From: CAZQYB01 sp964582985
Lineage (GTDB): Bacteria; Planctomycetota; Phycisphaerae; Sedimentisphaerales; Anaerobacaceae
Reading direction: 5' to 3'
Assembly: GCA_964582985.1 (NCBI GenBank)
Contig: CAZOUM010000023.1
Span: 1-41,669 of the forward strand
DNA: 41,669 nucleotides
In this document: positions 7,856 through 15,386 of the stretch, piece after piece
How the letters are laid out: each line of letters opens with the position of its first letter
Numbering within the stretch: the stretch's first letter is position 1
Translations under genes and position numbers: made by a program
The notes under the pieces: generated by a model
Database searches by the model: none
What the model was told of the DNA's origin: nothing
The model's input: the letters and a program-made list of their open reading frames with translations, nothing else

Positions 7856-9011
7856 CAGAAGTCCCCTCTTCGATTTCCGCCACCCCGGCACGTATGCAGA
7901 GTAAGCCGTCAGCTTCGCACAACGCGTTACCATGTGCCGAGCCGTGATATTCGACGACTGCAACCTTGCCGTTTTTCGTAAATACAACGGGCAGCCACGA
8001 ATCTCTTTCAGTTTTTTCCCGTTTTATTGTCCTTTCCAGGACACCTTGCTTTTGCAGTGGCTTGAAATCGTGTCCCATCATCTTAAAAAGGAAAGGTTTG
8101 ACTAATAATTCGAACATAACAAAGCTCGATACCGGATTACCCGGCAGTCCAAAGCAAAAAGCTTCGTCGCATACACCGAAAACCGTCGGTCTGCCCGGCT
8201 TCACTGCAATCTTCTCGAACAACAAATCCACGCTGTTTTCCTTTAGAATTTGCCGAACTAGGTCGTAATCACCCACTGATACGCCGCCCGAGAGAATCAC
8301 GACATCATTTTCCGCTATCGCATTCTTGACCATATTGTCAAGGACTTCTTTGGTATCTGCGGCGATACCACAGTTCGTTGCCATCGCACCTACGGCTGTC
8401 ACCTGGGCGGCAAGCTGAAAGCTGTTGCTGTTTCTTATCTGCGAAGGGCCCGGTTTTGACGCCGGCTCAACTAACTCGTCACCCGTTGCAATAACCGCCA
8501 CCCTTGGCCTTTTTGCGACCAGCGGCTGCGTGTGACCTACCGATGCCAGAACCGCGATATACTGCGGCCTTAGCACGATGCCCTTTTTCAAAACGATGTC
8601 GCCGGCTTTAATGTCCTCGCCTTTGCAGCAGATGTTATCTGCCGTCTTCTCCTCGACAAAGCGTATTGTATTCTCAGTCAACAGTTCGACATACTCTTTC
8701 ATAATCACGCAGTCGGCGCCCGACGGAACGATACTGCCGGTCATAATCTTAGCGCACTGGTTGTGCCCAATGGTGTTCTTTGGAACACATCCGGCGAGTA
8801 TCGTCTCAATCACTGCAAGCTCATTCACAAGGTCTTCCCTGCGACAGGCATAGCCGTCCATAGCCGCTTTGTCAAAAGGCGGCATGTCCATATCTGATTT
8901 GACATCCTCAACTAATATCCGGCTCGCCGCATGTATTATATCGACGCGTTCCGTACCGAGTTGATGAGCTGAACCCATAACAATTTCAAATGCTTCATCG
9001 AACTTCATCAT
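7836..9011 (-). CDS. moeA: Molybdopterin molybdenumtransferase (MoeA)
   Basis: Inserts molybdate (or tungstate) into adenylated molybdopterin. The 391-aa protein has the MoeA order: domain with MPPFDKAAMDGYA, then GSIVPSGADCVI, the MogA-like domain with VIATGDELVEP and LSGGVSVGDYD, FGLPGNPVSSFV, and a C-terminal beta-barrel. Conserved acidic and PGNP motifs are intact. ATG at 9011 lies inside the last codons of the mobB-mobA fusion (17-nt overlap), with AGGAAGAG just upstream. Confidence 0.95.
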   Translation of the reverse strand: MMKFDEAFEIVMGSAHQLGTERVDIIHAASRILVEDVKSDMDMPPFDKAAMDGYACRREDLVNELAVIETILAGCVPKNTIGHNQCAKIMTGSIVPSGADCVIMKEYVELLTENTIRFVEEKTADNICCKGEDIKAGDIVLKKGIVLRPQYIAVLASVGHTQPLVAKRPRVAVIATGDELVEPASKPGPSQIRNSNSFQLAAQVTAVGAMATNCGIAADTKEVLDNMVKNAIAENDVVILSGGVSVGDYDLVRQILKENSVDLLFEKIAVKPGRPTVFGVCDEAFCFGLPGNPVSSFVMFELLVKPFLFKMMGHDFKPLQKQGVLERTIKREKTERDSWLPVVFTKNGKVAVVEYHGSAHGNALCEADGLLCIRAGVAEIEEGTSVVVRQI

Positions 9012-10128
9012 CGTGCTCTTCCTGAAATTCTTTAAACTCTGCCATCGTGTTCAGATTGGCATACTGCTCCGCTTCCAACTTAATGAACCTGACCTTGCAC
9101 CGTTCGAAGATATTGCTTATTTTGCGTCCCCCCGATGACAACACCTCGTTGATGGCCCCAAGCACGCCCTTGTGATACACTGCAAAGAGCGGCTCGTATT
9201 TCTCGTCACCGGCAGTAGGGATAACCGCATCCGCACCCTTGGCTTCCATAAGCATCCTTCTGACGTAACACATATCTATGTATGGAATGTCGCAGGCCAC
9301 AACAAAATTCAGTTCGTTATCCGAGGCCTCAAGTGCCGAGGCTATGCCCATCAGAGGCCCCTGCCCTGGGACTCTATCCTGGATAATCGGCAAGTCGAGA
9401 AAGGCCAATTTTTCAACTTCGTTGGCGCTTATAAGTATCTGGCTAAACAAGCCGCGAAGTTGCTCAGCGATTGTCTCTATCAGAGCGAGTCCCTTGACCG
9501 GAAACATACTTTTGTCGACACCCATTCTACGGCTTTCGCCGCCCGCCATTATTATCGCCGTTGCTTTTTCCATTATTGTCCATTTTCGGTCGATAAGTTT
9601 TATCTGGTCGATATCAAAATCAAAGTTATTGCCGTCCCACGTCAGGATTTTGTCCACACGTTCCTTGACGTCCCGAGCCGAACTTTTCCACGCGCCCGAA
9701 TCACGTGCTATGACCATAAGAAACACCGCCGGCTCAACGACCCTGCGCAGCGAGTTCGATTCGCAAATCAGAACAGCATCAGATCCAACTACGTCAAGCA
9801 GGGTGGTTAGCCCTTCTTTGAGGTGTGTTTTCATTATACGCAGCCAAAAAACCCGGCTCGCGCCTGCCTTGAGGAGCCTTACAGTATCTTTGTTGGAGTT
9901 CTTATCCACCTCTTCCGTGATGCAAAAATTTCCATCGAGTGAGGAGCAAACCCCGCAGCCGCGCCCACCGCGAGGACATTTTCCATCTTTGGCTCTTATG
10001 GTAGTAACCTTTATTCCCACGATCGGGCTGCTCTTGCTATATCTCCTGATGAGCGCACAGGCCAATTCGGTCTTGCCGACATTTCTGCCAGCAGAGCCGA
10101 TTAACAACATCCCATTAAGTTTGTTCAT
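8995..10128 (-). CDS. MobB-like P-loop domain fused to MobA (guanylyltransferase)
   Basis: Two-domain protein of about 377 aa. The first about 185 residues form a P-loop domain (GSAGRNVGKT) followed by an unusual cysteine motif CPRGGRGCGVCSSL and CESNSLRRVVEP. The C-terminal part is MobA-like: AIIMAGGESRRMGVDKS (NTP binding), PGQGPLMGI, VACDIPYI and PLFAVYHKG. MobA attaches GMP (or CMP) to the cofactor; MobB-type P-loop proteins assist. The P-loop part lacks the classical MobB HHDW signature, so it is a variant. ATG at 10128 is chosen, one nt after the stop of the wtpC-like gene; a TTG at 10140 is the alternative. Confidence 0.85.
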   Translation of the reverse strand: MNKLNGMLLIGSAGRNVGKTELACALIRRYSKSSPIVGIKVTTIRAKDGKCPRGGRGCGVCSSLDGNFCITEEVDKNSNKDTVRLLKAGASRVFWLRIMKTHLKEGLTTLLDVVGSDAVLICESNSLRRVVEPAVFLMVIARDSGAWKSSARDVKERVDKILTWDGNNFDFDIDQIKLIDRKWTIMEKATAIIMAGGESRRMGVDKSMFPVKGLALIETIAEQLRGLFSQILISANEVEKLAFLDLPIIQDRVPGQGPLMGIASALEASDNELNFVVACDIPYIDMCYVRRMLMEAKGADAVIPTAGDEKYEPLFAVYHKGVLGAINEVLSSGGRKISNIFERCKVRFIKLEAEQYANLNTMAEFKEFQEEHDDEVR

Positions 10129-10129
10129 T

Positions 10130-11191
10130 CTATTGCTCAATGTATTTAACAGCGGAGGCTTTAAAACTTACCCACACTTTCTTCCCACAATGCAACTCCA
10201 GCGCTTCGACAGATTCCACAGTTATCAAAGCCGCGACTTCGGTTCCAATATCGACTATGACCTCGACACCAACACCAACAGGTTCAATGTCCACAATTGT
10301 CCCTTGAAAGTTGTTGCGGGCGCTTGTCCGGCTCGCCGCATTGCTGATTGTAACATCTTCACTTCGGATGCAAACAAACCCATTGCCGCCGGAACTGTCA
10401 GTGAGGACTGAAAAGTCAAGGCCGCCGGTGGTAAACCGCCTCGTGTCTGCCTCGCGTTCGCGCGACTCTTCCAGTCGGCCCCTAAAGAAATTCCTGATAC
10501 CGACAAATCTCGCGACAAACTCCGACTTGGGACGTTGAAAAACCTCCTCCACCGTACCCATCTGTGCTATGCTCCCGCCTTCCATAACTGCTATATGAGT
10601 CGCCAATGAAACTGCTTCAGTGTAATCGTGCGTCACGTGTACTATAGTCTGGCCGTTAGCGCTAATTTTGCGCAAAAGGGCATGCATCTCCGGCCTCACT
10701 TTTGCATCCAGAGAAGATATCGGTTCATCCAATAGCAGACATCGCGGCTCGCTCGCCACCGCCCGTGCCAATGAAACACGCTGAGATTCTCCGCCTGAGA
10801 GAGTCTGCGGACTGCGTTTAAGAAGGCCGGTGAATCCGAACTCCTCAGCAAGCTCAATTACTCGCTGCCGTATCCGCTCACCCTTGAGATTTTTGCATCG
10901 GAGCGGATACGCGACGTTATCGTAAACCGTTATATGCGGGAAAAGTGTACTGTTCTGAAAGACCAAGGCAATTTTTCGATTCTGAATCTTTTCCTCTGTA
11001 ATATCTTTACCGCCGAGAAATATCCGGCCGGAGTCCGGCTGAATAAGCCCGGCTACCGTCTCCAACAATACACTTTTGCCCACCCCGGATGCGCCAAGCA
11101 GAACAAAGTACTGGCTCGGCCGCACCTCGAAAGAAACGTCTTTTATAGCCAAAGCGCCTAAAGACTTGGAAATATTCCTAACGCTCAGCAA
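10130..11191 (-). CDS. Tungstate/molybdate ABC transporter ATPase (WtpC/ModC)
   Basis: ATP-binding subunit, 353 aa. It has Walker A GASGVGKS (about residues 33-40), Q-loop VFQNSTLFPH, signature LSGGESQRV, Walker B CLLLDEP and H-loop HVTHDYTEA, all intact. The C-terminal about 110 residues resemble a TOBE/Mop-like oxyanion-binding domain (VCIRSEDV, IVDIEPVGVGVEVIVDIG), so it may sense the oxyanion. The start is TTG at 11191 with GGGAG 6 nt upstream, overlapping wtpB by 14 nt. WtpC is favoured over ModC by the WtpA-type binding protein in the same operon. Confidence 0.9.
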   Translation of the reverse strand: MLSVRNISKSLGALAIKDVSFEVRPSQYFVLLGASGVGKSVLLETVAGLIQPDSGRIFLGGKDITEEKIQNRKIALVFQNSTLFPHITVYDNVAYPLRCKNLKGERIRQRVIELAEEFGFTGLLKRSPQTLSGGESQRVSLARAVASEPRCLLLDEPISSLDAKVRPEMHALLRKISANGQTIVHVTHDYTEAVSLATHIAVMEGGSIAQMGTVEEVFQRPKSEFVARFVGIRNFFRGRLEESREREADTRRFTTGGLDFSVLTDSSGGNGFVCIRSEDVTISNAASRTSARNNFQGTIVDIEPVGVGVEVIVDIGTEVAALITVESVEALELHCGKKVWVSFKASAVKYIEQ

Positions 11192-11978
11192 CTTTTTCTC
11201 CCTTAGCCAAAAGCCTCAACATAATGAAAAACACCAGACACACCGATACAAAAAGAACCGCCACCGGCCGGGCGTATTTCAGACCAAAAGCACCGAAGCG
11301 TTCATATATCAACACCGGCGTAATCATAGGTCGATACGCGATTATTAGTACCGCGCCGAATTCGCTCATTCCCCTCGCCCACATCAAAATCAAACCTGAC
11401 AAAATTGGCCTCCACGCCAGAGGAACCGAGATGGTAAGGAATACTCTCAAAGGACCTGCTCCAAGATTAAGCGCGGCTTTTTCAAGGCGCTCATCGACAG
11501 CAAGAAATCCGTCCCTTGCTGCGTTAACAAGATACGGAATACTCACAAACGCCATCGCCGCCATTATGCCGAAACTTGTACCAACAAAACCAAATCCCAT
11601 TTTCTCCGCTGCCCTTCCCAATAGAGTGCTTCGAGAAAGTACCCCAAAAAGCGCAATCCCCGCTGCAGAATGTGGTATGACAATAGGCAGGTCGATAATC
11701 CCCGTCACAAGTCCTTTTAGCGGAAAATCTTTTCGCGCCAACAGGTACGAAAAAGGAATGGCAGCAATTGCAAAAATCACCGTCGCAGCCATCGACGTCC
11801 ACAATGTCAGCCAAATACTGCTTCTAACCTCATTGTCCCTGAGCGTTTCGGCAAGTTCCGGCAGCGAGCAGTTCACGAACATACTCATCAGCGGCGCAAT
11901 AATGAACAACAACACAAGTCCGCCAAGTGCTGCAAATACGAGATAAAGCGGTTCAGTTCTAAACGCTGAACGTCTCAT
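11178..11978 (-). CDS. Tungstate/molybdate ABC transporter permease (WtpB/ModB)
   Basis: Inner-membrane permease of about 266 aa with roughly six hydrophobic segments. The cytoplasmic EAA-loop that docks on the ATPase is clear: EKAALNLGAGPLRVFL. ATG at 11978 forms an ATGA overlap with the wtpA stop and has AGGGGGG upstream; a longer open frame to 12023 has no such support. It is flanked by the binding protein and ATPase genes. Confidence 0.93.
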   Translation of the reverse strand: MRRSAFRTEPLYLVFAALGGLVLLFIIAPLMSMFVNCSLPELAETLRDNEVRSSIWLTLWTSMAATVIFAIAAIPFSYLLARKDFPLKGLVTGIIDLPIVIPHSAAGIALFGVLSRSTLLGRAAEKMGFGFVGTSFGIMAAMAFVSIPYLVNAARDGFLAVDERLEKAALNLGAGPLRVFLTISVPLAWRPILSGLILMWARGMSEFGAVLIIAYRPMITPVLIYERFGAFGLKYARPVAVLFVSVCLVFFIMLRLLAKGEKVAER

Positions 11979-12982
11979 CCCTTGCCCCCCTGCTGCACCG
12001 GCAGCGCATACTTTGTCAGGCACTCTGGAAGCCTGTCAAAACTGTCCGTTGTTGAGGGAACCATCAACGTCTGACCGTTCCTTTTAAGGATTGCTCCGCC
12101 CTTATCCGCATCCAGCAAAAAAGTCAAAAACTTCAATGCAAGCTCGTGATTCGGCGCATTCTTTGGGATGGTCACACCATACACTATCGGCTCCCCGGTT
12201 TTTGTGATGAAGGTTCCCGGCTTCTTGCCTGTTACATTGACGTGAGCAGTTTTGTAGAAATCAGCAAACTCGGCTTTCTTCAGGTTGATCTGGTCGGGCA
12301 GCAGTATCATTCGGAGCTTGTGCTGCTCGGCAACGCTGCGATATATGAAAATATAATCGAGCTCACCGACTTCTAAAAGCGCCAATAAATCAACTTCTTT
12401 GGGGCGGATGTATCTACGGTCTTTTGCCAGGATATTCTCTGCAAGGCCCCGCCTGTTATAGAATTTTTCCGCAAGGATTACTGTAAGCACCGCCCGATAG
12501 CCGCACGGGTCTGCGTTCGGGTCAGACCTGCCAAAAGCAACATCGTTTTCCAGCAGAATATCGTACCAATTGTTTTTGTTGATATGATTGGCTCTGCGCG
12601 AGTCTCTGCGAAAAACAATAACCATTTCATTACTCGCAAATTTGATATTCCACTCCGCATATTCGGGTATTAGAAGGGTATCTATGACTGTGTAGTCCGC
12701 AGAAGCTATAACATCGCAGCGTCTATTCAAATCCGCGATTTTGCGAGCACACATTCGGCTGCCTGCAGCTTCGCGAACAATCCTCACATCGGCGTTGAGC
12801 GCACTGAATTCCTCGCATATTTGTTTGAAAGGAACCGCCAGGCTGCCCGCATGAAAGATGACCAACTCATTCGCGCCGGCTTTGAATTTTGAATCTTGAA
12901 TTCTGAATTGTCTGTTTGCAGCCACTGCAACAAGAAATATGAGAACCAGAAAAATTGAGATGGCCTTCACAATTCTATTCAC
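11975..12982 (-). CDS. wtpA: Tungstate/molybdate-binding protein (WtpA type)
   Basis: Extracytoplasmic oxyanion-binding protein of 335 aa, with an N-terminal membrane segment (residues 7-22). The WtpA pattern is strong: FHAGSLAVPF, VREAAGSRMCARKIADL, ASADYTVID, FASNEMVIVF, GRSDPNADPCGYR and EQHKLRMILLPDQINL. WtpA proteins bind tungstate very tightly, so tungsten uptake is likely, though molybdate is not excluded. The start is GTG at 12982, with AAGGAG 8 nt upstream supplied by the end of the ModE-like gene. Residues 25-34 (QFRIQDSKFK) are encoded by an AATTCAAA-like DNA repeat that seems to have been captured in the linker after the signal segment. Confidence 0.92.
   Translation of the reverse strand: MNRIVKAISIFLVLIFLVAVAANRQFRIQDSKFKAGANELVIFHAGSLAVPFKQICEEFSALNADVRIVREAAGSRMCARKIADLNRRCDVIASADYTVIDTLLIPEYAEWNIKFASNEMVIVFRRDSRRANHINKNNWYDILLENDVAFGRSDPNADPCGYRAVLTVILAEKFYNRRGLAENILAKDRRYIRPKEVDLLALLEVGELDYIFIYRSVAEQHKLRMILLPDQINLKKAEFADFYKTAHVNVTGKKPGTFITKTGEPIVYGVTIPKNAPNHELALKFLTFLLDADKGGAILKRNGQTLMVPSTTDSFDRLPECLTKYALPVQQGGKG
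12881..12910. repeat. AATTCAAA-type tandem repeat inside wtpA
   Basis: Four adjacent degenerate units of ATTCA(A/G)A occur in this 30-nt stretch on the minus strand. They encode the linker just after the membrane segment of WtpA. The units resemble the arms of the inverted repeat in the cooC leader. Confidence 0.5.
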
Positions 12983-12984
12983 TG

Positions 12985-13332
12985 CTAAAGCTCCTTGAGG
13001 TGTTTTCCGTAAGCTTTTTCCACTGCTTTTTCAACGTCATGGCGAAATCGGGTGTAAGCTTTGACCCATTTCCTGCCTTGTTCCGTTAGAGCAGTGCGCC
13101 CTCCCATATTGCCTCCGCGGTGTTTGTCGAGCAAAGCGGTATTTAGACATTCCTCGGCTTTCTTCAAATCGCCCCAGGCCTTTCGGTAGCTTATGCCCAG
13201 TAATTCGCAAGCTCCTGTCAACGACCCTTCCGTCTCAATCGCCTTGAGCAGCCGCCACTTGCCGTCGCCGAAGACGCCTTCGGCATCTTTGGAACTTAGC
13301 CAAAGTTTGAACCTTGCTTTGAGTTTTTTCAC
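12985..13332 (-). CDS. ModE-like winged-helix regulator, DNA-binding domain only
   Basis: Protein of about 115 aa matching the N-terminal DNA-binding half of ModE: ARFKLWLSSKDAEGVFGDGKWRLL, the helix-turn-helix GSLTGACELLGISYRKAWGDLKKAE, and the wing RGGNMGGRTALTEQG. The C-terminal Mop domains that bind molybdate in E. coli ModE are missing, so sensing must occur elsewhere (another protein, or the TOBE part of WtpC) or not at all. GTG at 13332 has GAGGT 6-7 nt upstream; TTG at 13368 would add 12 residues and overlap the preceding gene. It is second in the Mo/W operon and likely controls it. Confidence 0.88.
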   Translation of the reverse strand: MKKLKARFKLWLSSKDAEGVFGDGKWRLLKAIETEGSLTGACELLGISYRKAWGDLKKAEECLNTALLDKHRGGNMGGRTALTEQGRKWVKAYTRFRHDVEKAVEKAYGKHLKEL

Positions 13333-13351
13333 TTTGTCACCTCGCCTGCTA

Positions 13352-13543
13352 TCACTTAAAACATCCAAGTTGGCAGTTGCTTATCCTGATTTTGAGGGCA
13401 TTACAAATTCGCCCCATTTCCCGCTTCTCCACGCCGAACTGCTCTGCTATACGAAAAGCCTCCGCACACGGTAGCCTCTTTCTACCATTGATATCACTTG
13501 CCGCTTGGATAACCGCGTCAATTATTTCGGAATTCCTGGTCAT
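13352..13543 (-). CDS. Small HTH-like protein with CQLGCF tail, first gene of Mo/W operon
   Basis: Protein of 63 aa. Residues 24-50 look like a helix-turn-helix (LPCAEAFRIAEQFGVEKREMGRICNALKI), and the chain ends in ISNCQLGCFK. Together with the LPC cysteine this gives three cysteines that could bind metal. I recall similar CQLG(C)F small proteins near molybdenum genes of anaerobes but cannot name the family. ATG at 13543 has AGGTG 6 nt upstream. The gene ends 19 nt before the ModE-like regulator and begins 18 nt after the candidate operator, so it leads the operon. Being a metal-sensing partner of the truncated ModE is a guess. Confidence 0.65.
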   Translation of the reverse strand: MTRNSEIIDAVIQAASDINGRKRLPCAEAFRIAEQFGVEKREMGRICNALKIRISNCQLGCFK

Positions 13544-13561
13544 TTATGCACCTGCGAATTC

Positions 13562-13583
13562 GTTATGTATAACTCGACATAAC
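13562..13583 (-). promoter_or_regulatory. ModE-box-like operator upstream of Mo/W operon
   Basis: GTTATGT (13562-13568) and ACATAAC (13577-13583) form a perfect 7-bp inverted repeat with an 8-nt spacer. The half-sites resemble the known ModE half-site CGTTATAT. On the minus strand a weak -35/-10 pair (TTGTTT near 13591, TATACA near 13571) overlaps it, so binding would block the promoter. Autoregulation by the ModE-like protein encoded just downstream is inferred. Confidence 0.6.
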
Positions 13584-13642
13584 ACCAAACAAAAAAAATT
13601 AAACCATCCAACTGCTCTTTTAGCAACATAAATTTTCCCCAT

Positions 13643-13662
13643 CGGTTGTGCTTTAACAACCG
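13643..13662. repeat. Small perfect hairpin upstream of Mo/W operon
   Basis: CGGTTGT (13643-13649) pairs perfectly with ACAACCG (13656-13662) around a 6-nt loop. It lies in the 13584-13757 gap between the small membrane protein gene and the Mo/W operon. There is no T-run, so a terminator role for the symporter operon is unproven. Nothing else was recognised in this gap. Confidence 0.4.
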
Positions 13663-13757
13663 GCTCCAGCGGCTTCACAAAGAACCACAACCGGGGTATA
13701 TTATAAGAAGATGATTTGCAACAGAAAAACCGTTATAAACGGTGGTTGCAGAACACG

Positions 13758-13922
13758 TCATTTTGTCTCTTGGCCGACGTCTTTCTCATCTGCCCGGAGC
13801 TGGGCAGTAGGTATGCGCCGACGTGCGCTGACAGCACTTACCAGCGCAATCGCAACCCACACGCCGCTAACGACGGAAACTAAGATCGCAACCAACACAA
13901 GAACGAAGATAACTACTTCCAT
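13758..13922 (-). CDS. 54-aa single-span membrane protein behind symporter
   Basis: A short gene with one hydrophobic helix (residues 3-33: VVIFVLVLVAILV... VWVAIALVSAV) followed by a basic RRR and a polar tail ending GQETK. ATG at 13922 lies 3 nt after the TGA of the sodium:solute symporter, with GGAG 8 nt upstream formed by the symporter's last codons. The positive-inside rule places the C-terminus in the cytoplasm. The position suggests a small auxiliary subunit of the symporter; some secondary transporters have such partners. I do not recognise a family. Confidence 0.7.
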   Translation of the reverse strand: MEVVIFVLVLVAILVSVVSGVWVAIALVSAVSARRRIPTAQLRADEKDVGQETK

Positions 13923-13925
13923 CTT

Positions 13926-15317
13926 TCACGCTCCAGATTTAATTCCTTCAATCCAATGTCCCAAGACGTACGCCAACAGTGCTGCGCCGAGACCTGGGAT
14001 AATGATCACCTCGATTTCCCCGGGGAAAACAAACAGAAATATTATGGCAATCATTGCAACAAGTATACCGACACTCATTGACATAATTGCGGCGAGCGGG
14101 CGCGGGCGCTTTGCCCATAAGCCGATTATAAGCGCAGGGAGAATTGCTGAGGCCCAAATGGTATAGCAGATAAGCAGGCCGGCGATTATGCTGGGGACGA
14201 AGACCGCACCAGCCGCAGCGATAGCCGCAATAACAACAGTCGCCCAGCGACCAACATTCAGAGCACTTCTGTCCGTCAGTTTCACAAATGGCTTGACAAT
14301 GTCTTCAGCAAATGCCACAGCGCCGGCATTAAGCAGCGAATCGAGGCTGGACATAACCACCGACACCAACACGACTAACAGAAGGATATAACCTTCAGCA
14401 GGCATGATTACCTTAACCAGATTGAGCAGAACTTTATCTTCATCGCCAACTGTTGGAACTATATTTCTGCCTGCCACTCCGAGCGATATCATGACCATGA
14501 ACCACACAATGCTGAACAAACCTGCTAATACGAAACCGTTTCGTGATATACGCGTCGTTTTGGACGCTAATGCCCGGTTGGCGTATGGGGGTATAAGCGT
14601 TTCCCCGAGCAAAAAGGCTGCCAACAACCCGACTATCTTAACGCCGGACGTTGAACTTAGGCCTTGAGCGGTAGCGGCTGACGCCTCTTTCACAAAATTT
14701 GCCGCACCGCCACCGAAATGGAACGCCAGCGCCAACAACAGCGTAAGGGGAAGTAATATCGCAAATGCGGTGAATTGAAACGCGTCGGTTATTACGCTTG
14801 CTCGCAGTCCTCCGAACGTTGTGTACAGTGCCGTCAGAGCCACAACTATTATGGCCGACCAGAATTTTTGGAAGCCGAAGATGTCATTGAGCACGACTGC
14901 CCCGGCATACGCCATAACCGCGGCAAAAAACGTGCATACGCTAACCGAAATAACACCCGCAAGAATCTGACACTTTCGGTCATACTTTTGGCCGATAGCA
15001 TCTCCCAACGTGTGGCAGTCTGGCAAAGCTCTCAGTCGTGGAGCAACAAACAGACCAACCAGGATATTCTGGACTGCGTATGCCAATCCTATGCCGAGGA
15101 AAAGGAAGCCGCTTTTGAATCCCTTCCCTACAAACCCTATTGAAAAACCGGGGCCCACATAGGTGGCACAAAGGCTCCCGAATACCAGTGCCAGCGGCAG
15201 AGTGCGCCTGGCCAAAGAAAACTCCGCAAACTCGCGCGCAGCCCTGGCCCGCACAGCAACAAACGTGAGCAGCAAGACATAAGCTACAACAACAAAAATA
15301 GATAAGACCGTGTGCAT
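13926..15317 (-). CDS. Sodium:solute symporter (SSS family)
   Basis: Integral membrane protein of 463 aa with about 13 hydrophobic segments, of the PutP/PanF-like SSS superfamily. Visible family marks are the N-terminal FSLARRTLPLALVFGSLCATYVGPG, ALYTTFGGLRASVITDAFQF (the conserved region around TM5-6) and VVLVSVVMSSLDSLLNAGA, the sodium-site segment of TM8. The substrate cannot be read from sequence; organic acids, amino acids and pantothenate are all possible. ATG at 15317 has AGGA 8 nt upstream. It follows the tRNA-editing-like gene by 69 nt and is followed at once by the 54-aa protein gene. Confidence 0.9.
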   Translation of the reverse strand: MHTVLSIFVVVAYVLLLTFVAVRARAAREFAEFSLARRTLPLALVFGSLCATYVGPGFSIGFVGKGFKSGFLFLGIGLAYAVQNILVGLFVAPRLRALPDCHTLGDAIGQKYDRKCQILAGVISVSVCTFFAAVMAYAGAVVLNDIFGFQKFWSAIIVVALTALYTTFGGLRASVITDAFQFTAFAILLPLTLLLALAFHFGGGAANFVKEASAATAQGLSSTSGVKIVGLLAAFLLGETLIPPYANRALASKTTRISRNGFVLAGLFSIVWFMVMISLGVAGRNIVPTVGDEDKVLLNLVKVIMPAEGYILLLVVLVSVVMSSLDSLLNAGAVAFAEDIVKPFVKLTDRSALNVGRWATVVIAAIAAAGAVFVPSIIAGLLICYTIWASAILPALIIGLWAKRPRPLAAIMSMSVGILVAMIAIIFLFVFPGEIEVIIIPGLGAALLAYVLGHWIEGIKSGA

Positions 15318-15386
15318 ACTTTCGGTCCTGTCAAATGTTCTGCACTCTCAACACCACAGCCGGCTCCGGGCAGCAGTTCTCGAAGT

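Noticed and set aside
9278..10411. Long plus-strand open frame of 377 codons
   Set aside because: It lies opposite the mobB-mobA fusion and wtpC-like genes, whose motifs are unmistakable; its own sequence is low-complexity Ser/Arg/Pro.
11224..11946. Plus-strand open frame of 240 codons
   Set aside because: Opposite the wtpB permease gene; no ribosome site or motif.
5023..13543. Complete Mo cofactor pathway
   Set aside because: moaD, moaE and moeB are not in the window, so they must be elsewhere or replaced.
13544..13757. Molybdenum-cofactor riboswitch upstream of the Mo/W operon
   Set aside because: Only a small hairpin and the ModE-like box are visible; the multi-stem Moco consensus was not recognised.
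13711..14166. Plus-strand open frame of 151 codons
   Set aside because: Covers the reverse strand of the 54-aa gene and symporter end; composition is a shadow.
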